In this document: positions 16,299 through 24,843 of the stretch, in pieces | Layout: each line of letters opens with the position of its first letter | Position numbering within the stretch: the first letter of the stretch is position 1 | NCBI GenBank assembly: GCA_016783665.1 | Contig: JADHWC010000022.1 | Span: forward strand, 1 to 32,899 | DNA: 32,899 bases | Direction of reading: 5' to 3' | DNA from: Fidelibacterota bacterium | GTDB taxonomy: Bacteria; Fidelibacterota; UBA2242 | Translations under genes and position numbers: made by a program | The notes under the pieces: model-generated | Database searches by the model: none | What the model saw: only the letters and a program-made list of their open reading frames with translations | What the model was told of the DNA's origin: nothing

Positions 16299-17291
16299 AT
16301 GAAAAAAATTCGAGCAACTATTACAGCTATTGGAAAATACGCACCGGAACGCATCCTCAATAACTACGAACTGGAAAAAATGGTCGATACGTCTGATGAA
16401 TGGATCCGGGCCCGTACGGGTATTTTCGAACGTCATATAGCAGCAAAGGGAGAAGCATCCTCTGATATGGCATCCGCAGCATTTGAAGATATGCAAAGTC
16501 GTTTCAAGGTCGATCCTGAAGAGATAGATCTTATAATAGTTGCGACTATAACTCCGGATATGTTTTTTCCCTCTACGGCAGCTATAATCCAACACAACAT
16601 TGGCGCTACAAATGCTTTCGGATTCGATATATCCGCCGCCTGTTCAGGGTTTGTTTACGCTCTTGCTATTGCGGCAGAATTCATCGAAAACGGTCGTTAT
16701 AAAAAAGTGTTGGTGGTTGGCTCTGATATAATGAGTAGCCTCACAGACTATACAAATCGTGATACGTGCATACTTTTTGGGGATGCCGCCAGCGTGGCTC
16801 TGCTTGAACCGACAATGCAAGATAATGGAATTCTTGATTATATAATGAAAATGGATGGTAAGGGAAAAGACTACCTCTACGTGGCTGCCGGTGGTAGTAA
16901 AAATCCGGCAACCCATGAGACAATAGATAAGAAAATGCATTATATTTATCAGGAAGGTAAAACCGTTTTCAAATTCGCTGTCAGTAAAATGGCAGAGGTA
17001 TCAGTTGACCTATTAAAACGGAATTCTTTCAAAAGTAAAGATATCGAAATGTTCATTCCTCACCAGGCTAATAAACGAATTATCGATGCTTGTGTCAGCA
17101 GATTAAAACTGAAAGACGAACAGGTGATGATCAATATCGATAAATATGCTAACACTACTGCCGCGACTATCCCACTTGGAATTGTTGATGCATACGACCA
17201 GGGCAGGTTAAAAAAAGGTGATTTACTGTTGATGTCAGCCTTTGGCGGTGGTTTCACGTGGGGCAGCGTATTAATGAAATGGAGTTTATAA
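16299..17291 (+). CDS. fabH: Beta-ketoacyl-ACP synthase III
   Basis: This 330-residue enzyme condenses acetyl-CoA (or a branched starter) with malonyl-ACP to start fatty-acid synthesis. The catalytic triad is visible: Cys115 in AACSGFVYAL, His255 in PHQANKR, and Asn285 in NTTAATIPLG. The length is typical. AAGGATC precedes the ATG. It heads a tight run fabH-fabD-fabG-acpP-fabF. The starter preference cannot be read from sequence. Confidence 0.96.
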   Translation: MKKIRATITAIGKYAPERILNNYELEKMVDTSDEWIRARTGIFERHIAAKGEASSDMASAAFEDMQSRFKVDPEEIDLIIVATITPDMFFPSTAAIIQHNIGATNAFGFDISAACSGFVYALAIAAEFIENGRYKKVLVVGSDIMSSLTDYTNRDTCILFGDAASVALLEPTMQDNGILDYIMKMDGKGKDYLYVAAGGSKNPATHETIDKKMHYIYQEGKTVFKFAVSKMAEVSVDLLKRNSFKSKDIEMFIPHQANKRIIDACVSRLKLKDEQVMINIDKYANTTAATIPLGIVDAYDQGRLKKGDLLLMSAFGGGFTWGSVLMKWSL

Positions 17292-17295
17292 GGTC

Positions 17296-18222
17296 ATGAA
17301 AAAAACTGCATTCGTATTCCCCGGACAAGCATCACAATTCGTTGGAATGGGGCTCGATCTTTACAATACCAGACCGATTGCACAGAAATACTACGACCAT
17401 GCAGACAGATTATTTGATTTCTCTATCAAAGAATATTCTTTCTATGGCCCCTTGGCAGAGCTCACCCAGACACGTGTCACCCAGCCGGCCATTTTTATTC
17501 ATTCACTAATTGTGTTTGAAGAGCTCAAAGCCAAAAACATTATTCCGGATATGGCTGCCGGTCACAGTCTCGGCGAATACTCCGCACTGGTTGCCGCCGG
17601 TGCGCTTGATTTCGAACAAGGATTAGAGCTGGTAAAAGTCCGATCGGAACAGATGCAGATCGCCACGGAAACCAACTCCGGCACTATGGCTGCCATTGTC
17701 GGACTGGATTACGATACTATTCAATCCGTACTGGACGAATCGGGTTTTGATGGAGTCTGTAATATCGCCAATTATAACTCACCAAATCAAATTGTCATTA
17801 GTGGTGATACTCATACGGTTCAATCCACAATGCTGACATTAAAAGAAGCCGGCGCTAAGCGTGTTATCGAATTATCGGTTGGTGGAGCGTTTCATTCCAG
17901 TTTAATGCAAAACGCCGGTGAAAAATTAAAAGAAGCGCTTGATGCAGCCTGTTTTCAAAAGGCTCACTATCCGGTTTACTCGAATTTTACCGGAACTGCC
18001 ACAACGGATCCAGCCGAAATCCGCGAACGGCTCCATAAACAGTTAACCTCTCCGGTTCTGTGGGCGGATTCCGTTGTAAATATGATCAATAACGGAGCGG
18101 AAACTTTCGTTGAGGTTGGACCGGGTAAAGTTTTGACGGGTCTCATAAAACGCATTTCAAGCGATGTTAATATACAGGGCGTTTCAAGCGTTGAAGATCT
18201 GGAGAATTTAGAATGGAATTAA
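17296..18222 (+). CDS. fabD: Malonyl-CoA:ACP transacylase
   Basis: This 308-residue enzyme loads malonate from CoA onto ACP. The nucleophile Ser91 is in GHSLGEYSALVAAG, the catalytic His200 is in GGAFHSSLM, and the N-terminal FPGQASQFVGMG is the expected oxyanion-hole segment. The gene begins 4 bases after fabH and its end overlaps the start of fabG by 10 bases, which implies translational coupling. Confidence 0.96.
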   Translation: MKKTAFVFPGQASQFVGMGLDLYNTRPIAQKYYDHADRLFDFSIKEYSFYGPLAELTQTRVTQPAIFIHSLIVFEELKAKNIIPDMAAGHSLGEYSALVAAGALDFEQGLELVKVRSEQMQIATETNSGTMAAIVGLDYDTIQSVLDESGFDGVCNIANYNSPNQIVISGDTHTVQSTMLTLKEAGAKRVIELSVGGAFHSSLMQNAGEKLKEALDAACFQKAHYPVYSNFTGTATTDPAEIRERLHKQLTSPVLWADSVVNMINNGAETFVEVGPGKVLTGLIKRISSDVNIQGVSSVEDLENLEWN

Positions 18223-18959
18223 ACTTTGATGATAAAGTCGTAGTTATAACCGGCGCTGGTCGGGGAATCGGACGAACAATAGCAGAACGTTTCGCAGAAT
18301 TTGGCGCAATTTTGATTCTCTCTGATTATAATCAGGAGTCTCTGACTGATGTTTCCAGCTATTTTACCGAAAAACAGTATTCCTTTAAAGCCATCCCCTG
18401 TGACGTCACAAATAAAGATCAAGTAAATCAATTACTGGATCAAACAATCGAATACTTTGGAAAAATTGACGTATTAATCAATAATGCGGGTATAACACGC
18501 GATACGCTTCTGATTAGAATGAAAGACGATCAATGGGACGCCGTGCTTAATACGAACTTAAAAGGTGTTTTTCTGACAACCCGGGCGGCAGCGAAACATT
18601 TTATGAAACAGCGGTTCGGCAAAATCATTAATATCAGTTCTGTTGTCGGAATTACCGGGAATGCCGGGCAGGTGAATTATTCCGCCAGTAAAGCCGGGGT
18701 CATCGGATTTTCAAAATCCGTCGCCCAGGAACTGGCAAGCCGCAATGTCACCGTTAATGTCATAGCGCCCGGTTTCATTGAAACGGAGATGACACAGGTA
18801 CTTAGTGAATCCGTAAAAGAATATTTTATTAATAAAATACCGCTTAAACGAGCGGGAACACCAGAAGATGTTGCAAATACTGCACTATTTTTAGCGTCGC
18901 CATTGGCTGATTACATCACCGGACAGGTTGTAAAGGTCGATGGCGGTATGGTCATGTAA
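18213..18959 (+). CDS. fabG: 3-oxoacyl-ACP reductase
   Basis: This 248-residue short-chain dehydrogenase carries GAGRGIG (residues 14-20) for NADP binding, NNAG near 90, and catalytic Ser143, Tyr156 and Lys160 (NYSASK). It reduces 3-oxoacyl-ACP with NADPH. The start ATG overlaps the 3' end of fabD in another frame. The context in the fab cluster supports FabG over other short-chain dehydrogenases. Confidence 0.96.
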   Translation: MELNFDDKVVVITGAGRGIGRTIAERFAEFGAILILSDYNQESLTDVSSYFTEKQYSFKAIPCDVTNKDQVNQLLDQTIEYFGKIDVLINNAGITRDTLLIRMKDDQWDAVLNTNLKGVFLTTRAAAKHFMKQRFGKIINISSVVGITGNAGQVNYSASKAGVIGFSKSVAQELASRNVTVNVIAPGFIETEMTQVLSESVKEYFINKIPLKRAGTPEDVANTALFLASPLADYITGQVVKVDGGMVM

Positions 18960-18978
18960 ACCAAAGTAGGAGGATAGA

Positions 18979-19209
18979 ATGAGTAATTTCGAAAAAGTAC
19001 AGGAAATTGTTGCCGACAAGCTCGGAGTAGAAAAATCAAAAATCACCAAAGAAGCTTCATTTATCGATGACTTAGGCGCAGACAGCCTTGACACCGTTGA
19101 ACTCATCATGAAAATGGAAGAGGACTTCGACATTGAAATTCCCGATGAGGAAGCTGAAAAATTAAAAACCATCGGTGACGTCGTAGACTATCTGGATAAT
19201 CTTAAATAA
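18979..19209 (+). CDS. acpP: Acyl carrier protein
   Basis: This 76-residue acidic protein has the phosphopantetheine site Ser36 in [16 protein letters not shown] lies 6 bases before the ATG, a strong ribosome site fitting a very abundant protein. It carries acyl chains for the enzymes encoded on either side. Identification is secure. Confidence 0.97.
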   Translation: MSNFEKVQEIVADKLGVEKSKITKEASFIDDLGADSLDTVELIMKMEEDFDIEIPDEEAEKLKTIGDVVDYLDNLK

Positions 19210-19222
19210 AGATATTATCTCT

Positions 19223-20464
19223 ATGAAAAAAAGAGTCGTGGTGACTGGCGCGGGCGTCATTTCCCCCATTGGAAATGATGTCCGCACATTCTGGTCAAAT
19301 TTAATTAACGGTGTGAGTGGCGTCGATAAAATTACCTTATATGATGTCAGTGAACTTCCAGTACGAATTGCCGCCGAAGTAAAGGATTTCGACGCCTGTC
19401 AATGGATCAGCCCAAAAGACGCTAAACGCATGGATAAAGTCGCCCAGTTTGGCGTCGCTGCATCAGAACAGGCGCTGCAGGACTCTGGTCTGCTGAACTG
19501 CAATATTCATCCCGAACGTGTCGGCGTCATTGTTGGTTCAGGAATTGGCGGTATCCAGACTTTTGAGCGAAATCATGAGATCCTGATAAAAAAAGGAAGC
19601 CGTTTTGTCAGTCCCTTGTTCGTTCCGATGATGATTCCTGATATCGTTGCGGGACAAATAGCGATCAATCATGGTTTTATGGGACCAAATTATTCGGTTA
19701 CATCTGCCTGCGCCACGTCGTCACACACAATCGGTATTGCCATGCAGCATATCCTGATGGGCGATGCCGATGTCGTTGTAGCCGGTGGTACAGAAGCCAG
19801 TATCACACCGCTTGCAGTCGCTGGATTTACCAACATGAAAGCGCTTTCAAAGCGGAACGACGAACCACAGAGAGCCTGCCGTCCATTCGATCTTCAGCGC
19901 GATGGATTTGTCGTTGGCGAAGGCGCCGGTATTGTCATATTGGAAGAGCTGGAACATGCCGTTAAACGAGGCGCTAAAATCTATGCGGAATTAACCGGGT
20001 ACGGATTTTCAGCCGACGCTCATCACATCACGGCTCCACATCCGGAAGGTAAAGGAGCTGCGCTTGCGATTGAGGCTGCCATCAGGATGTCCGGAATTTC
20101 CAAAGAAGACTATAGTTATATCAATGCTCACGGTACATCCACACAATTAAATGATAAATATGAAACTCTGGCAGTGAAATCCGTTTTCGGACAACATGCG
20201 TACGATCTGAATATCAGTTCAACCAAATCCATGACAGGACATCTATTAGGAGCTGCTGGTGCGATTGAGTTTATCGCGCTTTGCTTCGCACTTCAACATC
20301 AGATTATACCGCCAACGATCAATTATGAAGAACCGGATCCTGACTGCGACCTTTGTTACACTCCAAATAAGGCTATCAAAAAAACCTTTACTACCGGTCT
20401 GAGTAGTAATTTTGGGTTCGGCGGTCACAACGCAGTGCTGGCTGCAAAAATATTCGAGTCCTGA
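19223..20464 (+). CDS. fabF: Beta-ketoacyl-ACP synthase II
   Basis: This 413-residue condensing enzyme elongates acyl-ACP. The catalytic residues are Cys163 in SACATSSH, His303 in NAHGTSTQLND, and His340 in KSMTGHLLGA. The glycine-rich C-terminus (SSNFGFGGHNA) is typical. It follows acpP after 13 bases. The Cys-His-His triad separates it from FabH-type enzymes. Confidence 0.96.
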   Translation: MKKRVVVTGAGVISPIGNDVRTFWSNLINGVSGVDKITLYDVSELPVRIAAEVKDFDACQWISPKDAKRMDKVAQFGVAASEQALQDSGLLNCNIHPERVGVIVGSGIGGIQTFERNHEILIKKGSRFVSPLFVPMMIPDIVAGQIAINHGFMGPNYSVTSACATSSHTIGIAMQHILMGDADVVVAGGTEASITPLAVAGFTNMKALSKRNDEPQRACRPFDLQRDGFVVGEGAGIVILEELEHAVKRGAKIYAELTGYGFSADAHHITAPHPEGKGAALAIEAAIRMSGISKEDYSYINAHGTSTQLNDKYETLAVKSVFGQHAYDLNISSTKSMTGHLLGAAGAIEFIALCFALQHQIIPPTINYEEPDPDCDLCYTPNKAIKKTFTTGLSSNFGFGGHNAVLAAKIFES

Positions 20465-20468
20465 TCCG

Positions 20469-21182
20469 TTGGCATTTCTATTAAACATTTTCAGGAAGAG
20501 ATACCCGACCGGAATTGAAAAGAAGATCGGGTATCTTTTTAAACATCCCGATTTATTATCGACAGCCCTTACCCACCGATCAGCGGCGTTGTCTCAATCA
20601 GATTCCTATGAACGGTTAGAGTTCCTTGGAGACGCCGTGCTTGATATGATTGTATCTGATTATCTGTATAACAAATACCAGCATAAACCGGAAGGCGAAC
20701 TGACTATGTTGCGGTCAATGCTGGTCAATGGAAAAACGCTATACGAGGTCGCTTTATCAATAAATCTTCAGGACGATATTAATATAGATAAAAGTCTCGA
20801 CCTGCAATGTTCTTCAACTCTTCAGAATTTATTATCCAGCACATTAGAATCCATCGTCGGTGCAATATATCTTGATCGTGGTTTAAAAGAAGCCAGAAAA
20901 TTCATAAAGCGGTTTATCATCTCCCATAAAGAAAAAGCTGCGGAGATATCAGATTACAATTATAAAGGGCAATTACTCGAGTATTGCCAAAAAACCGGTT
21001 GCCAACTCCCGGTATTCAAGACCGAAAAGATCGAAGGTCCCGATCACGCCCGGCAATATACGATTGCTATATTTATTGACAATCAGCTGCTCGGCAAAGG
21101 AATCGGCGCAACAAAGCGAGATGCGGAGCAACATGCAGCCGAAAAAGCATACAAACTGCTGATAAATGTAAAACATGAGTGA
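20469..21182 (+). CDS. rnc: Ribonuclease III
   Basis: This double-stranded-RNA endonuclease processes rRNA and mRNA. The signature ERLEFLGDAVLD contains the metal-binding acidic residues, and a second acidic site is ESIVGAIYLD. A C-terminal double-stranded-RNA-binding domain begins at NYKGQLLEYCQK and ends at DAEQHAAEKAYKLL. No ATG fits the N-terminus. I chose TTG at 20469, 4 bases after the fabF stop; a TTG at 20412 would overlap fabF by 53 bases and add 19 residues of fabF-shadow sequence. rnc after fabF is a common order. Confidence 0.93.
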   Translation: MAFLLNIFRKRYPTGIEKKIGYLFKHPDLLSTALTHRSAALSQSDSYERLEFLGDAVLDMIVSDYLYNKYQHKPEGELTMLRSMLVNGKTLYEVALSINLQDDINIDKSLDLQCSSTLQNLLSSTLESIVGAIYLDRGLKEARKFIKRFIISHKEKAAEISDYNYKGQLLEYCQKTGCQLPVFKTEKIEGPDHARQYTIAIFIDNQLLGKGIGATKRDAEQHAAEKAYKLLINVKHE

Positions 21183-21203
21183 TTAATACTATCGGTCACT
21201 CAT
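21175..21203. terminator. Possible shared terminator between convergent genes
   Basis: ATGAGTGA (21175-21182) and TCACTCAT (21196-21203) can pair around a 13-base loop, overlapping the rnc stop. An AT-rich stretch follows on the plus strand. The stem is AT-rich and weak. The 27-base gap between the convergent rnc and DUF151 genes has no other structure. Confidence 0.35.
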
Positions 21204-21209
21204 ATAGTT

Positions 21210-21794
21210 TTAATTATTTTTAGATTCTTTTTCCAGCGATGAGATCTGGTCGCGTAGTTTGGCTGCCAGCTCATAATTTTCATCGTCGATGGCAATCTGT
21301 AATTTTGTCTTTAATTCTATAAGACGATCAAGAAGGTCATCTTCAGTTGGAGCTTCTTTAACCAGTGGATGCTTCTGAAGATCAGGCAAATTCAGCAGTT
21401 GACCGGCTTCTTCCATAACGCTTTCACTGACTATAATATCCGCATCAACCCGCAGGGCAATCGCTATTGCATCGCTGGGACGGCTGTCAATATGAACCAG
21501 GAACTGGTCATGTTTATTTTTCAGAGTAATTTTCGCATAAAACGTCCCATCGATTAAGTCATTGATGACCACCTCCTGAACCGAAGCGCCCAATCGTGTC
21601 AGGACCCGCACAAATAAATCATGAGTCATAGGGCGAGGCATTTTTACCTGTTGCAAAGCCAGAGCAATTGATTGAGCTTCGAAAACTCCGACGATAACCG
21701 GAAGCTGTCGGTTTCCATCAATCTCTTTCAAAATGATCGCATAGCCCTTACTGGGCGGGTAAAAAATAATTTTATCTAAATTGACTCTGATCAT
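21210..21794 (-). CDS. DUF151 bifunctional-nuclease-family protein with UVR motif
   Basis: This 194-residue protein has a DUF151 domain at about residues 1-135 (LPVIVGVFEAQSIALAL, HIDSRPSDAIAIALR) and a UvrB/UvrC-type coiled-coil motif at about 158-190 (LKTKLQIAIDDENYELAAKLRD). DUF151 proteins are annotated as bifunctional nucleases acting on DNA and RNA, and the two-domain form is common in FCB-group and related bacteria. The UVR segment may mediate protein contact. It is the last gene of the minus-strand run, 63 bases after ptsI. Function in this position is unknown. Confidence 0.9.
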   Translation of the reverse strand: MIRVNLDKIIFYPPSKGYAIILKEIDGNRQLPVIVGVFEAQSIALALQQVKMPRPMTHDLFVRVLTRLGASVQEVVINDLIDGTFYAKITLKNKHDQFLVHIDSRPSDAIAIALRVDADIIVSESVMEEAGQLLNLPDLQKHPLVKEAPTEDDLLDRLIELKTKLQIAIDDENYELAAKLRDQISSLEKESKNN

Positions 21795-21857
21795 GTTCGT
21801 TTAAATATATCCGGGTATTTCAGGATAAGCAAGTGGAAAGTTGGACTAATTTCTCAA

Positions 21858-23579
21858 CTATTCCAGCTGCTCATGATAAAATTTCTTCAGCTGTGAATAA
21901 ATCGTAAAGGTGTCATCAGCGCTCAAGATGGAGTCAACCAATATACTGCATTGTTGAACATCAATTTTGCTAACCTCATCGGATACAGCCGCCAGTGCGC
22001 TGGAGCTGACACTGATGGACCGAATCCCGATTGCCGTTAATCCGATCAAGGCATAAGGATCAGACGCCATTTCACCACAAACATCGACGGGAATACCGGC
22101 TTTATTGCCAGCTTTTATGACTTTGTCAATCGCCCGGAAAATTTTCGGATGATAATAATTTTTAGTCAAATCAGTCATTCGACCCGATCCTAACAGATAA
22201 AGCGCCAGATCATTTGTGCCGATACTAAAAAAGTCGACATGCTTTGCCAGTTCATCCAATTCTTCCAGAACACTGCTGGTTTCGATCATCGCCCCCAATT
22301 CAATATTTTCAGCAAATGCTAATCCCTCACGTTTCAATTCGGATTTGATCGCTTCAAGTATTTCCTTAGTGCGGACCACCTCTTCGACAAACATCACCAG
22401 CGGTAGCATGATCTGAGTATTCCCGTAAGCGCTTGCCCGGAGTATTGCTCGCAGCTGGGCTTTTAAAATCTCAGGATTATCGAGTAAGAAACCGATTCCG
22501 CCCCATTCATCAAAAATGTGATCCTCCTGTAATATTTCAAGATCCAGCATGGCAAGTAATTTATCACGCCCAAAATCATAGACCCTGAAAACCACAGGAA
22601 GGTCATTCATCTTTTCCAGCACGGCTTTATAGGCTTGGAATTGATCACTTTCATCCGGTATGGAATTCCGTTCAATACAGAGGAATTCCGTCCGGAACAG
22701 ACCAATTCCCTGAATAAGCGCCGGGTCCATCGCCTTGACTTCATCAACAAAACCTGCATTCAGAAAAATATGATAGGGAACTCCGTCCTTGGTCGAATTG
22801 GCAACTTTATCAGAGATGATATTATCCCGGTGACTCCTAAAATCCTGGATCCGGGATTCATAGGATGCTTTGATATCATCCGTAATATCCAGTAAAATCG
22901 TTTCATTATCGGCATCCAGAATAATTTCCGAATAGGATACGATCTCCTGAATCCTGTTTATATTCGAAATATATGGAACCCTAAACGCCCGTGCTAAAAT
23001 TCCGGCATGAGAATCAACGCCTCCATATCGTGTAATGATTCCCAACGTAAGCTTATGATCGATATGCATCAGGTCGCTGGGAGACATTTTTTCAGCTACA
23101 ATGATTGACGGTTTTAAGATCTCGGGCTGAATGACGTCCTTCTCATGTGATAAGTGATAAATCACACGTTTTTTAATATCCTTTAAGTCAACTGTTCGCT
23201 CTTTAAAGAACTGGCTCAAGGTTTTCAGCAACAACTTTTCATAATCATCCATTACATCAAAATACGCCCAGGTCACATTTTTCCTTTCCCGTACCATCAG
23301 TTCCCGGACGGCGGTAATCATCTCTTCATCCTGAACCGCCAACAATTGAGCCTCGATTATTCTGGCGTGGTCTTCGTCCAGGTGATTATGTACAAGATCA
23401 CGGACTTGCGTTAGCTCATTTTTCGATTTCCGAATGGCGGTATTGAACCGTTCGAGCTCACTGTCAAAATCCTCTTCCCGGATAAAATGTTTTGGCACAG
23501 TAAGCTTGCCCCTCTCAAAATAGAAGATAGGTCCACTTACAACACCGGAAGAAATTTTAACTCCTTTAATTGTTTTCAA
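21858..23579 (-). CDS. ptsI: PTS enzyme I (phosphoenolpyruvate-protein phosphotransferase)
   Basis: This 573-residue enzyme autophosphorylates from phosphoenolpyruvate and passes the phosphate to HPr. The phospho-histidine is His191 in GGVDSHAGILAR, and the C-terminal PEP site includes FRTEFLC, ELGAMIE, SIGTNDL and VDVCGEMASDP. The sequence around His191 has Asp instead of the usual Thr two residues before, and Gly where Ala or Ser is usual. The length is standard, with no GAF domain, so it is EI rather than EI-Ntr. It starts 3 bases after ptsH. No EII permease gene is in the window. Confidence 0.95.
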   Translation of the reverse strand: MKTIKGVKISSGVVSGPIFYFERGKLTVPKHFIREEDFDSELERFNTAIRKSKNELTQVRDLVHNHLDEDHARIIEAQLLAVQDEEMITAVRELMVRERKNVTWAYFDVMDDYEKLLLKTLSQFFKERTVDLKDIKKRVIYHLSHEKDVIQPEILKPSIIVAEKMSPSDLMHIDHKLTLGIITRYGGVDSHAGILARAFRVPYISNINRIQEIVSYSEIILDADNETILLDITDDIKASYESRIQDFRSHRDNIISDKVANSTKDGVPYHIFLNAGFVDEVKAMDPALIQGIGLFRTEFLCIERNSIPDESDQFQAYKAVLEKMNDLPVVFRVYDFGRDKLLAMLDLEILQEDHIFDEWGGIGFLLDNPEILKAQLRAILRASAYGNTQIMLPLVMFVEEVVRTKEILEAIKSELKREGLAFAENIELGAMIETSSVLEELDELAKHVDFFSIGTNDLALYLLGSGRMTDLTKNYYHPKIFRAIDKVIKAGNKAGIPVDVCGEMASDPYALIGLTAIGIRSISVSSSALAAVSDEVSKIDVQQCSILVDSILSADDTFTIYSQLKKFYHEQLE

Positions 23580-23582
23580 GGT

Positions 23583-23849
23583 CTATTCCAGGTTAAATTT
23601 TTGTTGAGCCAGCCGATCTAAATCATCAACAACTTCCTGTTCATCGACTCCATTCGCCTCAACTATCAGGTTAGCCCCCGGCTCAACGGCTAACACCAGC
23701 AATCCCAAAATGCTTTTTGCATTAATCTTAACTCCTTTATACTCCAGAAATACATCTGATTTAAATTTAGAAACAAGAGTTACCAGAGCAGTAGCCGGTC
23801 GTGTATGTAATCCGTATTTATTTAAAATTTTAATCTCTTTTCTTACCAT
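23583..23849 (-). CDS. ptsH: PTS phosphocarrier protein HPr
   Basis: This 88-residue carrier has His15 in KYGLHTRPA as the phosphate site from enzyme I, and Ser46 in NAKSILGLL, the site phosphorylated by HPr kinase in bacteria that have one. The conserved Lys-Ser-Ile context suggests Ser46 regulation, but no HPr kinase gene is in the window. The gene is squeezed between the polyprenyl synthase (3-base gap) and ptsI. Confidence 0.96.
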   Translation of the reverse strand: MVRKEIKILNKYGLHTRPATALVTLVSKFKSDVFLEYKGVKINAKSILGLLVLAVEPGANLIVEANGVDEQEVVDDLDRLAQQKFNLE

Positions 23850-23852
23850 TCC

Positions 23853-24827
23853 CTATCGCTGTCTGTTTGAAATCATGTCAACTGCAAATTTTAAATTATT
23901 CGCTGCCCGTTCAGGAAGTTTCCGCAAATGAGCCATTGCATTTTCCAGTAAGACGGTAATCTTTTGTTGTGACTGTTCTATGGCTCTGCGATCCTGAAAA
24001 GCATTAATAATTGACTGTCGATCCTGAATGTTGGATTTTAAAAAATCCATAAATGTACTTTTTTCACGTTGATCCATCCCGGATTGCGCCAGAACCATCA
24101 GATAGGTTTTTTTACCTGCAACAATATCGCTATCGAGACTCTTCCCCATATTTTCAGCATCGGATGTAAGTTCCAGAAGATCATCCTGAATTTGAAACGC
24201 CTGACCGAGTTCAATACCAAAGCGATTCAGGCTGTTCACAATCCGTTCATCACCGGAAGATATCAACGCACCCAACTGACAGGAAAGTCCCAATAAGCGA
24301 CCGGTTTTTTTACCGACCATTTCCAGATAGTCTTCGGAGCTTACCGTTTGCCTGCTTTCGAACTCCACATCCAGAGCCTGACCCTCACAAATCTCCAGCA
24401 TCGCCTGGCTAAACTCATACCCCATCTTACCAATCTGCGGTGAATCGGTTTTCATCAATAACCGGAACGCCAGCGCCATCAAACCGTCCCCCGACAGGAT
24501 CGCCGTATTCATATCCCACTTTACATGCACCGTAGCTCGTCCTCTCCGCTGCGTGTCATTATCCATAATATCATCATGAACAAGCGTGAAGGTATGCAGA
24601 ACTTCCACTGCCAGGGCAGCCGGCATCACTTTCTCCCGATCGACACCCAGTCCTTCACCGGTCAATAATGTCAAGATGGGACGAATCCGCTTCCCCGGCG
24701 CATTCACACTATATAGCATCGGTTTATAAAGACTTTCGGGCAATTCAGGAAGAGGCAAATCCCTCAAGCGATCATCAATTTCAGATCGGTAATTTCGCAC
24801 CAGTTGTTCCAATAAGTGATTCATCAT
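23853..24827 (-). CDS. Polyprenyl diphosphate synthase (FPP/GGPP type)
   Basis: This trans-isoprenyl diphosphate synthase is about 324 residues from the chosen ATG. The first aspartate motif is VHDDIMDND, the second is QIQDDLLELT, and the substrate-binding segment PGKRIRPIL precedes the first. The first motif lacks the two-residue insert typical of bacterial FPP synthases (IspA), so the product may be geranylgeranyl or a longer chain; this is inference. A TTG at 24866 would add 13 residues and overlap the sugar mutase gene by 23 bases; the ATG pair at 24822-24827 avoids that. It follows the mutase gene directly and precedes ptsH. Confidence 0.9.
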   Translation of the reverse strand: MMNHLLEQLVRNYRSEIDDRLRDLPLPELPESLYKPMLYSVNAPGKRIRPILTLLTGEGLGVDREKVMPAALAVEVLHTFTLVHDDIMDNDTQRRGRATVHVKWDMNTAILSGDGLMALAFRLLMKTDSPQIGKMGYEFSQAMLEICEGQALDVEFESRQTVSSEDYLEMVGKKTGRLLGLSCQLGALISSGDERIVNSLNRFGIELGQAFQIQDDLLELTSDAENMGKSLDSDIVAGKKTYLMVLAQSGMDQREKSTFMDFLKSNIQDRQSIINAFQDRRAIEQSQQKITVLLENAMAHLRKLPERAANNLKFAVDMISNRQR

Positions 24828-24843
24828 CTGAATGGAAGATATC

